Of a DNA stretch of 7,040 nucleotides, positions 1-6,324 are shown one piece after another. Position 1 is the stretch's first letter; each line of letters opens with the position of its first letter. A model generated the notes under the pieces. It saw only the letters and a program-made list of their open reading frames with translations, was not told where the DNA came from and did no database searches. The position numbers were made by a program, and so were the translations under genes. Origin of the DNA: Bacteroidales bacterium UBA3754 (GTDB lineage: Bacteria; Bacteroidota; Bacteroidia; Bacteroidales; UBA1715); assembly GCA_002371705.1 (NCBI GenBank), contig DFGI01000085.1, positions 1 through 7,040 on the forward strand. Reading direction: 5' to 3'.

Positions 1-32
1 TAATGCTCAATGCGTAATGCTCAATGCGCAAT
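1..32. repeat. Heptamer tandem repeat, unit YAATGCK
   Basis: Units of seven bases run head to tail: TAATGCT, CAATGCG, TAATGCT, CAATGCG, then a partial CAAT. Read as 14-mers it is an exact duplication of TAATGCTCAATGCG. The array touches the left edge, so its full length is unknown. A 10-base fragment of the same sequence (AATGCGTAAT, as at 9-18) recurs at 161-170. It resembles the short tandem intergenic repeats seen in several bacterial genomes. No coding function is visible. Confidence 0.8.
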
Positions 33-91
33 TTAGTTAGGAAGTAGGAGTTAAGAATTATGAGTTATTGATGATGGATTGTTATGGAATT

Positions 92-109
92 TAATGCCGT
101 TAGGCATTA
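92..109. repeat. GTTA-loop palindrome, copy 1
   Basis: TAATGCC, a GTTA loop and GGCATTA form a perfect 7-base-pair hairpin at 92-109. The same design recurs at 137-162. The hairpin is followed immediately by a smaller one at 109-122 (ATCTA, loop TCGG, TAGAT). It is not a terminator in the plus direction because no T-run follows. Confidence 0.7.
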
Positions 110-136
110 TCTATCGGTAGATTTATAGCATCATCT

Positions 137-162
137 TTCTTAATGTCGTTAGGTATTAAGAA
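137..162. repeat. GTTA-loop palindrome, copy 2
   Basis: TTCTTAATGTC (137-147), loop GTTA (148-151) and GGTATTAAGAA (152-162) form an 11-pair hairpin if two G-U wobbles are allowed. The core TAATGTC-GTTA-GGTATTA differs from copy 1 (92-109) by two C-to-T changes, one in each arm. Both changes keep pairing as G-U. That is the pattern expected of a repeat family whose folded RNA form matters, although two copies are too few to prove it. Confidence 0.65.
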
Positions 163-192
163 TGCGTAATACAATAAATCATAACTCATAAC

Positions 193-224
193 AAAAAAAG
201 GAGAACATTTCAGTTCTCCTTTTC
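193..224 (-). terminator. Factor-independent terminator of asd
   Basis: On the minus strand, an 11-pair stem (AAAAGGAGAAC against GTTCTCCTTTT, loop 207-212) is followed by a run of seven T (193-199). It starts about 20 bases after the asd stop codon and fits a classic intrinsic terminator. The A/T flanks make it partly symmetric, so it could also block plus-strand transcription entering from the left. Confidence 0.85.
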
Positions 225-244
225 TATTTGTAAGAGATGGTGGA

Positions 245-1255
245 TTATTTTACCACACCTTCTTTAATCAAATATTCACCAATCTGAACGGCGTTCAAAG
301 CGGCGCCTTTCTTAATTTGATCGCCAACCAACCAAAGTGTCAATCCGTTTTCGTTAGCCAAATCTTTGCGAACGCGACCAACATAAACATCGTCTTTGCC
401 AGCCAAGAACAATGGCATTGGGTATTTTTTGTTTGCAGGGTCGTCCATCAATTGGATTCCTTCGCCATTTGCTATGGCGTTTTGTGCCTCTTCAACCGAA
501 ATTGGACGTTCTGTTTCAATCCAAACTGCCTCGGAGTGTGAACGCAACGAAGGAACTCGAACACACATTGCCGAACATTTCACGTCGCTGTGCATAATCT
601 TGCGTGTTTCGTTGAACATCTTCATTTCCTCTTTTGTGTAACCATTATCGGTGAATACGTCGATTTGAGGAATTACGTTGTATGCCAACTGATACGCGAA
701 TTTATTTACCGTAACTGGTTTGCCGTCAAGCACTTCGCGGTATTGTTGTTCCAATTCCGCCATTGCTGCCGCACCAGCACCACTTGCTGCCTGATAGCTC
801 GCAATGTGGATTCTCTTGATATGTGAAAGCTTTTCAAGCGGTTGCAACACCACAACCATCATAATTGTCGTACAGTTTGGATTTGCGATAATTCCTTTCG
901 GACGAACCAACGCATCTTTTGCGTTACATTCAGGAACAACAAGAGGAACTTGGTCGTCCATACGGAATGCGCTCGAGTTGTCAATCATTATGGCACCGAA
1001 TTTTGTGATGTCTTCGGCATATTCTTTCGAAACGCCTGCGCCAGCCGACGTAAAAGCAATGTCAACGCCTTTGAAGTCGTCGCCGTGTTTCAACAACTGA
1101 ACTGTGTATTCTTTACCTTTAAAGGTATATTTTTTACCTGCGCTTCGTTCTGAACCAAACAAAACCAATTCATCCATTGGGAAATTTCTTTCGTCCAACA
1201 CGCGAAGAAACTCCTGACCTACGGCTCCACTCGCACCAACTATTGCTACTTTCAT
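245..1255 (-). CDS. asd: Aspartate-semialdehyde dehydrogenase
   Basis: This cytosolic enzyme reduces L-aspartyl phosphate to L-aspartate semialdehyde with NADPH, the branch-point step toward lysine/diaminopimelate, threonine and methionine. The 336-residue length is normal for the family. Visible signatures are the N-terminal nucleotide-binding loop GASGAVG (residues 7-13), the NSSAF segment (93-97), the nucleophile Cys128 in NPNCTT, the QAASGAG stretch (155-161) and the catalytic His240 in VPSLRSHSE. The start ATG directly precedes the family-typical KVAIVGASG, so it is well supported. The gene is monocistronic in this view: a strong terminator follows at 193-224, and it diverges from the secreted-protein gene at 1301. 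A TAnnTTTG box at 1294-1301 is the likely promoter, giving a leader of roughly 30 bases. Nothing in the protein looks degraded. Confidence 0.97.
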   Translation of the reverse strand: MKVAIVGASGAVGQEFLRVLDERNFPMDELVLFGSERSAGKKYTFKGKEYTVQLLKHGDDFKGVDIAFTSAGAGVSKEYAEDITKFGAIMIDNSSAFRMDDQVPLVVPECNAKDALVRPKGIIANPNCTTIMMVVVLQPLEKLSHIKRIHIASYQAASGAGAAAMAELEQQYREVLDGKPVTVNKFAYQLAYNVIPQIDVFTDNGYTKEEMKMFNETRKIMHSDVKCSAMCVRVPSLRSHSEAVWIETERPISVEEAQNAIANGEGIQLMDDPANKKYPMPLFLAGKDDVYVGRVRKDLANENGLTLWLVGDQIKKGAALNAVQIGEYLIKEGVVK

Positions 1256-1273
1256 ATTTTTATATTACTTTTG
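1243..1273 (+). promoter_or_regulatory. Bacteroidota-type promoter for the 1301 gene
   Basis: A perfect TAnnTTTG -7 box (TACTTTTG, 1266-1273) lies 20 bases after a TTG at 1243-1245, which fits the -33 element of Bacteroidota primary sigma promoters. Transcription would begin near 1280, leaving a leader of about 20 bases before the ATG at 1301. The -33 element sits inside the first codons of the divergent asd gene. Confidence 0.65.
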
Positions 1274-1293
1274 ACCGTTAAATTTTAATGCCG

Positions 1294-1301
1294 CAAATGT
1301 A
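1294..1301 (-). promoter_or_regulatory. -7 box for divergent asd
   Basis: On the minus strand TACATTTG matches TAnnTTTG exactly and is positioned about 40 bases upstream of the asd ATG. No convincing TTG -33 element is visible at the expected distance. The box shares base 1301 with the first base of the plus-strand gene's start codon, so this promoter must extend into that gene's coding sequence. Confidence 0.5.
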
Positions 1302-3640
1302 TGAAAAAATTGTTGATACTAACCGCATTTTTCTGCAACAGTGTATGTGCGAACGCACAAATTTTTGAACAATTCACCGAATCGGGGATTGGAAATTCGT
1401 ATTCCTCGGGGGCTTTCGTTGGTAATGGTGAATTACGTTGGAATTACGTGAAAGCTCGTGGGAATCAGCAAACTACCACGAACGGTGACAAGGCAATCAG
1501 TTTGAATAAAGCCGCCGATGCTTGCATTTTTTCCGATACGATTCCCAATGGCGTGCGGTTTATTCGGTTTCAATACGAACAGGAATTGACCGCAAACTGC
1601 GATGCGGGCGTGTTTGTGAACGATGTGTGTGTGGGTACGTTGCGTACGGATTCTGAAGTGGATGTGACAAAGATTTTTTCGGTTTCGATTGATTCTGCGT
1701 ATGAAAATGCTGTCGTGCGGATTCAGCAAAATTCCGCCGCGTCAGGGCAAATTACGATTGATGACATATATATTGAATTTGCGAAAACACCATTTGTCTG
1801 CACGGAAATTGTTCGGAATGAACAGAGTGTTTTGGCACGGTTTTCACACAAGATTTTGTCTGCCAATGTGGTGAGTGATGCGATTGAACGTGTTGAAATA
1901 GAGCAGAATACAATTTTTGCAAAATTAAAAAACAATCTGTGTGGCGAGTTTTCCATCGCATTCAAACAGGTGGTTGATACGGCTCAGGAACCGCTTCCCG
2001 ACACTGCAATCACGATTGCCTTTTTTCAAGAACCGTCTGTAAATCAGGTCGTAATAACTGAGGTTATGATGAAACCTACGCCTGTTGTCGGTTTGTCCGA
2101 GTATGAATATGTTGAGTTCTGTAATTTGAGCGATTGTGCCATTCAATGCTCTGACTTACAATTGGTTGTTGGTACTAATATCTGCGATTTGCCGTCAAAG
2201 ATTCTTCTTCCACGGGAATACGTGTATGTAATTTCCGAAAAAGCTCGTGCAAGTGTTTCTGATACAACGCATTGCATATTCATTTCAAAAATGCCAGCAA
2301 TTACGAATGCGCGGCAAACGATTGCACTGATTTACCAACAGAAAAGTGTTTCTTCCGTTACTGTTGACGAAACGTGGCATGGCGATGCGTTCAAGGCAGA
2401 TGGCGGTTGGAGTCTTGAAAAAATTGATGTGGAGAATTTTTCCGAAACAGCGGAAAATTGGGCCGCGGCAAACAATAGGGTGGGAGGTACGCCAGGATAT
2501 GAAAATTCCATCGCACAACGCAATGCCGATAATGAACCGCCAACCCTTTCGTCAATTCAAATTCTAAATGATTCAACGATAGAAGTTGTGTTTTCAGAAC
2601 GGATTGATATAGAACAAGTTGACAGGTTTTCTATTGCGCCTCAAGTAACGATTGACAGCATTTTGTCGGTTCACTATATGGGCGAAAAATGCCAAATTCT
2701 GACACAATCCGCACTGTTGCCCAAAACGGAATATATTCTGCAAATTCCTGATGATTGTACAGATTTTGCAGGAAATCAATTCGCTGAAAATCAATATGTT
2801 TTTGCTGCAACGGACTCTGTGCTTGAAAGAAATACCATTTGTATCAACGAGATTTTGTTCAATCCAAAATCTGGAGGAGCTGATTTTGTGGAATTGTACA
2901 ATAATTCGGATTCGTATTTTGATTTATCACAACTGTATTTGTCTAACGGACAGAATTTTAGCAGGATTTCCAATACTTTTGTTTTGTTTCCGCCGCAGTC
3001 GTATGTGGTTGTTTCTTCTGATGCTGAAGCGTATAAATTTGATAATCAGTGTAATAATAACATTTTTGTTAAAAATTCGTTACCTTCATTGCCCGACGAT
3101 GAAGGAACAATTATGGTTCTTAATCGTTGGGAAGAGGTAATTGATTCGGTTTCTTATTCCGAAAAATGGCATTCTTCGTATCTTTCTGACAAAGAAGGTG
3201 TTTCGTTGGAACGCATAGCATTTTCAATGCCTTCGGAACGGGCTAATTCGTGGTGTTCGGCGGCAGAGTCGGTTGGGTTTTCTACGCCAGGTTGCAAAAA
3301 TTCGCAATCACATAAATTATATTCCTCACCGATGGTTCAGCTTGAATCAGAGGTGGTTACGCCAAATGGTGATGGCGAAAACGATGAAATGGTTTTGTTG
3401 CTTGGCAACAGCGAACGGGCTTCGCAATGTTCGGTGGTTATTTGTTCTCCAACAGGGAAGGTTATTTCGCAACTTGCAAACAATCAACTAATTGGCGTAA
3501 GCGATTGTGTTCGATGGGATTGTACAAATTCTGATGGAAAACTTGTTCCTGCGGGCATTTATCTCGTTTCGGTGGAAGTCTTTTCAGATGGCAAGAAAAC
3601 CTTTGGCAAAAAATTGAGTTGCACCGTGTTACGTGACTAA
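1301..3640 (+). CDS. Secreted protein with two lamin-tail domains and FlgD-like C-terminal module
   Basis: This is a 779-residue exported protein. Residues 1-19 are a signal peptide: KK, then a hydrophobic run, then ANA before Gln20. There is no lipobox. Residues about 21-160 resemble the beta-sandwich found at the front of Bacteroidota secreted nuclease/lamin-tail proteins (GSYSSG-like start, DIYIEF end). Two lamin-tail-like domains follow, at about 249-403 (start VVITEVMMKP) and 512-668 (start TICINEILFNP). Each ends in a W..A....G..TPG..NS motif, which indicates internal duplication. Between them, about 413-505 looks like an SbsA/Big5-type Ig domain (NEPPTL through DFAGN). The C-terminus, about 681-779, has VVTPNGDGEND and a final PAGIYLVSVEVFSDGK. 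It resembles FlgD-Ig/CHU_C modules used as type IX secretion or gliding-motility tails. No catalytic domain is recognised, so a surface, adhesive or structural role is inferred. The protein is Cys-rich, with about 20 mature cysteines. The start choice is supported by the signal peptide and the promoter at 1243-1273. Confidence 0.85.
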   Translation: MKKLLILTAFFCNSVCANAQIFEQFTESGIGNSYSSGAFVGNGELRWNYVKARGNQQTTTNGDKAISLNKAADACIFSDTIPNGVRFIRFQYEQELTANCDAGVFVNDVCVGTLRTDSEVDVTKIFSVSIDSAYENAVVRIQQNSAASGQITIDDIYIEFAKTPFVCTEIVRNEQSVLARFSHKILSANVVSDAIERVEIEQNTIFAKLKNNLCGEFSIAFKQVVDTAQEPLPDTAITIAFFQEPSVNQVVITEVMMKPTPVVGLSEYEYVEFCNLSDCAIQCSDLQLVVGTNICDLPSKILLPREYVYVISEKARASVSDTTHCIFISKMPAITNARQTIALIYQQKSVSSVTVDETWHGDAFKADGGWSLEKIDVENFSETAENWAAANNRVGGTPGYENSIAQRNADNEPPTLSSIQILNDSTIEVVFSERIDIEQVDRFSIAPQVTIDSILSVHYMGEKCQILTQSALLPKTEYILQIPDDCTDFAGNQFAENQYVFAATDSVLERNTICINEILFNPKSGGADFVELYNNSDSYFDLSQLYLSNGQNFSRISNTFVLFPPQSYVVVSSDAEAYKFDNQCNNNIFVKNSLPSLPDDEGTIMVLNRWEEVIDSVSYSEKWHSSYLSDKEGVSLERIAFSMPSERANSWCSAAESVGFSTPGCKNSQSHKLYSSPMVQLESEVVTPNGDGENDEMVLLLGNSERASQCSVVICSPTGKVISQLANNQLIGVSDCVRWDCTNSDGKLVPAGIYLVSVEVFSDGKKTFGKKLSCTVLRD

Positions 3641-3646
3641 AATCCA

Positions 3647-3654
3647 TATCTTTG
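3647..3654 (+). promoter_or_regulatory. -7 box abutting the 3659 start codon
   Basis: TATCTTTG matches TAnnTTTG exactly and ends four bases before the ATG at 3659. Transcription starting a few bases downstream would yield a leaderless or nearly leaderless mRNA. The closest TTG (3619-3621) is 25 bases upstream, a little far for a -33 element. The gene could also be read through from the gene ending at 3640. Confidence 0.45.
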
Positions 3655-3658
3655 CCGT

Positions 3659-4807
3659 ATGAACCAGTTGTATATTTTCAATCCAGACCACGATTTGGCG
3701 CTTGCGTCGGATTCCGACCATTTTGATGCGCCACTTTCTGCAAAACAATTTGCCACGGATTTTTCATTATTGCCGCTTTGGTATGCAGAAAAATATTCGT
3801 GTATTTGGGCGGAACGCGTTGACGTTGAATGGTTTGAAAGCATGAAGAAACTATTCCCGCAATTCAAAGATTATCGTATTGTTTCGTCGTACGATGATGT
3901 TGATGCGATTCGTCCGTGGGGTTGGAACAAAACAATTCGGCGGACGTTGGAAAAACATTCTGTCGCTCATTTGCCAACTGTGGCTCAGCTTGATGCGCTT
4001 CGCGAGTTGCAGCATAGAAAATTGTCGATAGATGCGACATTGTATTTGCAATCTATTCAAAACGATACATTGAGACTTGCAAAACCGGCGCAATTACTTT
4101 CCTCCAATGAGATTGCTCAATTTGTTGAAAATCATCCGTTTTCTATACTCAAAGCCCCGTGGTCGGGGAGTGGAAAGGGAATCATTCGCAGTTTGGGCTC
4201 GTTGTCGGAAAATTTACGTAATCGGGCAAAAAATATTGCCTCAAAGCAAGCGGGAATTGTTGCCGAACCGCTCTATACTGTCGTTCAGGATTTTGCAATG
4301 GAATTTCGGTGCGAGAATGGCCAAACGCGGTTTGCGGGCTATTCGTTGTTTTTTTCGAATGAACACGGCGCATACGTGGGCAATTGGCTCGCCACCGATG
4401 TGCAGATTGCGGAACGCCTTTCGCGGTGGATTAATCAAAGTGATTTGTTGCGGATTCAGGAAAAACTGACCGCTTTTCTTACTGACCGTGTCGCTCCTTT
4501 GTATTCGGGAATTTTAGGCGTTGATATGTTTGTGTATCAGCAAGATAATGAATATTTCGTTCATCCTTGCGTGGAAATCAACCTAAGAATGACGATGGGA
4601 ATGGTTGCCCGAACATTCTATGATACGTTTGTTGAAACGGGGAAAACGGGAACGTACTTCGTTGAATTTCATAAAGATAGCAGTGAAATTTCTCAGGATT
4701 TGCAAAGTACGCTTGTTGTGAAAAATGGCAAAATCCAAAAAGGGTGTCTATTCTTGACACCGAGCAATGCCAACACGCATTATTGTGCGCGGGTTGTAAT
4801 TGATTGA
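3659..4807 (+). CDS. Uncharacterised protein with ATP-grasp-like motifs
   Basis: This 382-residue protein has no signal peptide or membrane segment, so it is presumably cytosolic. I recognise no named family member. The N-terminus carries a striking FNPDHDLALA motif (7-16), followed by a W-rich segment ending in RPWGWNK (85-91). The second half has ATP-grasp-like landmarks in the right order: a Lys plus glycine-rich loop KAPWSGSGKG (165-174), a strand plus acidic pair VAEP (201-204), GVDMFVY (287-293), and a late acidic/Asn/Arg metal-binding type motif EINLRMTMG (306-314). Together these suggest an ATP-dependent carboxylate-amine or similar ligase, with unknown substrate; this is inference from motifs. 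It begins 18 bases after the secreted-protein gene and has its own -7 box, so it may be co-transcribed or independent. It converges on the pseudouridine synthase gene with a 2-base gap. Confidence 0.75.
   Translation: MNQLYIFNPDHDLALASDSDHFDAPLSAKQFATDFSLLPLWYAEKYSCIWAERVDVEWFESMKKLFPQFKDYRIVSSYDDVDAIRPWGWNKTIRRTLEKHSVAHLPTVAQLDALRELQHRKLSIDATLYLQSIQNDTLRLAKPAQLLSSNEIAQFVENHPFSILKAPWSGSGKGIIRSLGSLSENLRNRAKNIASKQAGIVAEPLYTVVQDFAMEFRCENGQTRFAGYSLFFSNEHGAYVGNWLATDVQIAERLSRWINQSDLLRIQEKLTAFLTDRVAPLYSGILGVDMFVYQQDNEYFVHPCVEINLRMTMGMVARTFYDTFVETGKTGTYFVEFHKDSSEISQDLQSTLVVKNGKIQKGCLFLTPSNANTHYCARVVID
4737..4761 (-). terminator. Probable terminator of the DUF1846-panB-RluA operon, inside the opposing gene
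   Basis: On the minus strand, GGTGTC (4761-4756), a 7-base loop and GACACC (4748-4743) form a 6-pair stem. It is followed by C and five T (4741-4737), with another T-rich stretch further on. The stem begins about 49 bases past the stop codon at 4810. It lies in the coding sequence of the convergent ATP-grasp-like gene. The stem is short, hence moderate confidence. Confidence 0.5.
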
Positions 4808-4809
4808 TT

Positions 4810-5490
4810 TTACACGTTTTGCGAAAGTGCGTTCCACAAATTATTGTTGGGAACGGGCGCAACTATGGTGATAGTTTCTTTAGAAACAGGGTGGGTAAAT
4901 TCAATCGAACGTGCGTGGAGCGAAATGCCGCCGTCCTTGTTGCTGCGTTCCGCGCCATATTTCAAGTCTCCTTTGATTGGGCAGCCAAGGTTTGCCAATT
5001 GACAGCGAATTTGATGATGGCGTCCTGTATGTAGGTCTATTTCAAGCAGATGGTAATTGTCCGATGAAGCAATCATTCTGTAACTGAGTCGTGCTAATTT
5101 TGCATCCTTTGCGTCTTTTTTGCATACATACGACTTGTTTTTTTGCGCATCACGGCGAATGTAGTCTTCAAGCGTCGCCGACTCTATTGCTGGACGGTTT
5201 TTTACTATCGCCCAATATGTTTTTTTCACTTCTTTTGAGCGGAATTGTTCGTTTAAGCGGGTGAGAGCCTTACTTGTACGGGCAAACACCACCACGCCGC
5301 TTACTGGGCGGTCAATTCGGTGGACTGCGTTCAAAAACACTGCTCCGGGCTTGTTGTACTTAACTTTTATGTATTGTTTAGCCAAGTCTTCCAACGCTAC
5401 GTCGCCAGTTGTGTCGGGTTGCACCAACATATTGTTCGGCTTGTTGGCGACCAATATGTGATTGTCTTCGTATAAAACTTGGAAATCCAT
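4810..5490 (-). CDS. RluA-family pseudouridine synthase
   Basis: This 226-residue enzyme isomerises specific uridines in rRNA or tRNA to pseudouridine. The opening VLYEDNHILVANKPNNMLVQP (6-26) is the family's entry motif. The catalytic Asp60 lies in HRIDRPVSG (57-65, usually HRLDRxTSG), and the substrate/fold motif LHTGRHHQIRCQLA is at 153-166. The protein has only the catalytic domain and no N-terminal S4 domain, as in the shorter stand-alone members, so the target site cannot be assigned and no symbol is given. Its ATG overlaps the panB stop by one base (TAATG), which implies translational coupling. It is the last gene of the operon and converges with the gene ending at 4807. Confidence 0.93.
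   Translation of the reverse strand: MDFQVLYEDNHILVANKPNNMLVQPDTTGDVALEDLAKQYIKVKYNKPGAVFLNAVHRIDRPVSGVVVFARTSKALTRLNEQFRSKEVKKTYWAIVKNRPAIESATLEDYIRRDAQKNKSYVCKKDAKDAKLARLSYRMIASSDNYHLLEIDLHTGRHHQIRCQLANLGCPIKGDLKYGAERSNKDGGISLHARSIEFTHPVSKETITIVAPVPNNNLWNALSQNV
4830..4855 (+). other. Hairpin just downstream of the 4807 stop, no T-run
   Basis: CGTTCCACAA (4830-4839) pairs with TTGT and GGAACG (4844-4847, 4850-4855) around an ATTA loop, with a TG bulge, giving ten pairs. It starts 23 bases after the plus-strand stop codon but lacks a following T-run, so it is not an intrinsic terminator. It lies within the C-terminal codons of the pseudouridine synthase. It might mark the 3' end of the plus-strand mRNA, or be chance. 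Confidence 0.3.
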
Positions 5491-6311
5491 TAATATTGCT
5501 CGTTCTCGTTAGGAAAATCGCCTGATTTCACGTCTGCTATGTATCCTCTTGTGGCTTCGGTTATCACGGAGAATAAATCCGCATAACGACGAAGAAAACG
5601 TGGAGAGAAATCTTTGTTGATTCCTAACATATCGTGTAGCACAAGCACTTGTCCGTCAACGCCGCCGCCTGCTCCAATGCCTATGATAGGCACTTTTACC
5701 TCTTTTGCGATTTTCCCAGCTAATTTTGCTGGAACTTTTTCTATCACAATGGCAAAACAGCCTGCTTCTTCCAATTTGTGAGCGTCGGAAATGAGTTTTT
5801 TCGCTTCGGCTTCTTCCTGTGCGCGAACAGCATACGTTCCAAATTTGTTGATTGATTGAGGAGTAAGTCCCAGATGTCCCATCACAGGAATTCCTGCGGT
5901 AATGATACGTTTTATGGAATCGACCACTTCTTCGCCACCTTCCAATTTCACTGCGCTACAGCCCGTTTCCTTCATAATTCTGATTGCGGAGTGCAGAGCT
6001 TCGTGTGAATCGCCCTGATATGTGCCAAACGGCAAATCAACCACCACCAAACTACGGTTTACCGCGCGTTGCACCGAAGCGGCGTGATAAATCATTTGGT
6101 CGAGCGTGATTGGCAACGTGGTAATATTTCCAGCCATCACATTCGAGGCGGAATCGCCCACAAGAATGATATCAATTCCCGCTTGGTCAAGTATTTTCGC
6201 CAATGAATAATCGTACGCCGTAAGCATAGAAATTTTCTCGCCACGGCTTTTCATCGCGCTCAACACGTGGGTGGTGACAACCTTTTCTGAAATTGTATTT
6301 GCTGTTGACAT
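5490..6311 (-). CDS. panB: 3-methyl-2-oxobutanoate hydroxymethyltransferase (ketopantoate synthase)
   Basis: The enzyme transfers a one-carbon unit from 5,10-methylene-tetrahydrofolate to alpha-ketoisovalerate to make ketopantoate, the first committed step to pantothenate and CoA, in the cytosol. I chose the ATG at 6311 (MSTANTISEKV), which gives 273 residues, the usual family size. An in-frame ATG at 6389 would add 26 atypical residues and overlap the upstream gene. Predicted metal ligands are Asp53 (VGDSASNV), Asp92 (VVDLPFGTYQ) and Glu124 (KLEGG). The general base is Glu191 (VIEKVP), with His146 in GHLGLTPQ. The loop GIGAGGGVDGQVLVLHDMLG is near the C-terminal end. The gene follows the DUF1846 gene by 13 bases and overlaps the pseudouridine synthase start by one base. 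The short leader (CAAAGATAT before ATG) has no Shine-Dalgarno sequence. panC and panD are not in view. Confidence 0.96.
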   Translation of the reverse strand: MSTANTISEKVVTTHVLSAMKSRGEKISMLTAYDYSLAKILDQAGIDIILVGDSASNVMAGNITTLPITLDQMIYHAASVQRAVNRSLVVVDLPFGTYQGDSHEALHSAIRIMKETGCSAVKLEGGEEVVDSIKRIITAGIPVMGHLGLTPQSINKFGTYAVRAQEEAEAKKLISDAHKLEEAGCFAIVIEKVPAKLAGKIAKEVKVPIIGIGAGGGVDGQVLVLHDMLGINKDFSPRFLRRYADLFSVITEATRGYIADVKSGDFPNENEQY

Positions 6312-6324
6312 ATATCTTTGTTTT

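Larger units (their letters stand above)
58..191. repeat. Region bounded by an 11-base inverted repeat
   Basis: TTATGAGTTAT at 58-68 is the exact reverse complement of ATAACTCATAA at 181-191. The enclosed segment holds the hairpin cluster at 92-162. The arrangement could be the remnant of a small non-coding (MITE-like) element. However, I see no target-site duplication outside the arms, and the arm sequence is simple and AT-rich, so a chance or low-complexity origin is possible. There is no ORF inside. Confidence 0.45.

Noticed and set aside
1..192. CRISPR array or tRNA in the repeat-rich left end
   Set aside because: Repeat units are 7 bases without spacers, and the hairpins do not form a cloverleaf.
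2751..3140. 129-codon plus-strand ORF inside the secreted-protein gene
   Set aside because: It is in another frame of a clearly coding region, with no recognisable protein features; a shadow ORF.
4077..4469. 130-codon plus-strand ORF inside the ATP-grasp-like gene
   Set aside because: Overlaps the well-supported motifs of the real frame and has Arg-rich, non-protein-like composition; a shadow ORF.
6313..6320. TATCTTTG on the plus strand, matching a -7 box
   Set aside because: No plus-strand gene follows; it lies in the short spacer ahead of minus-strand panB and points the wrong way.
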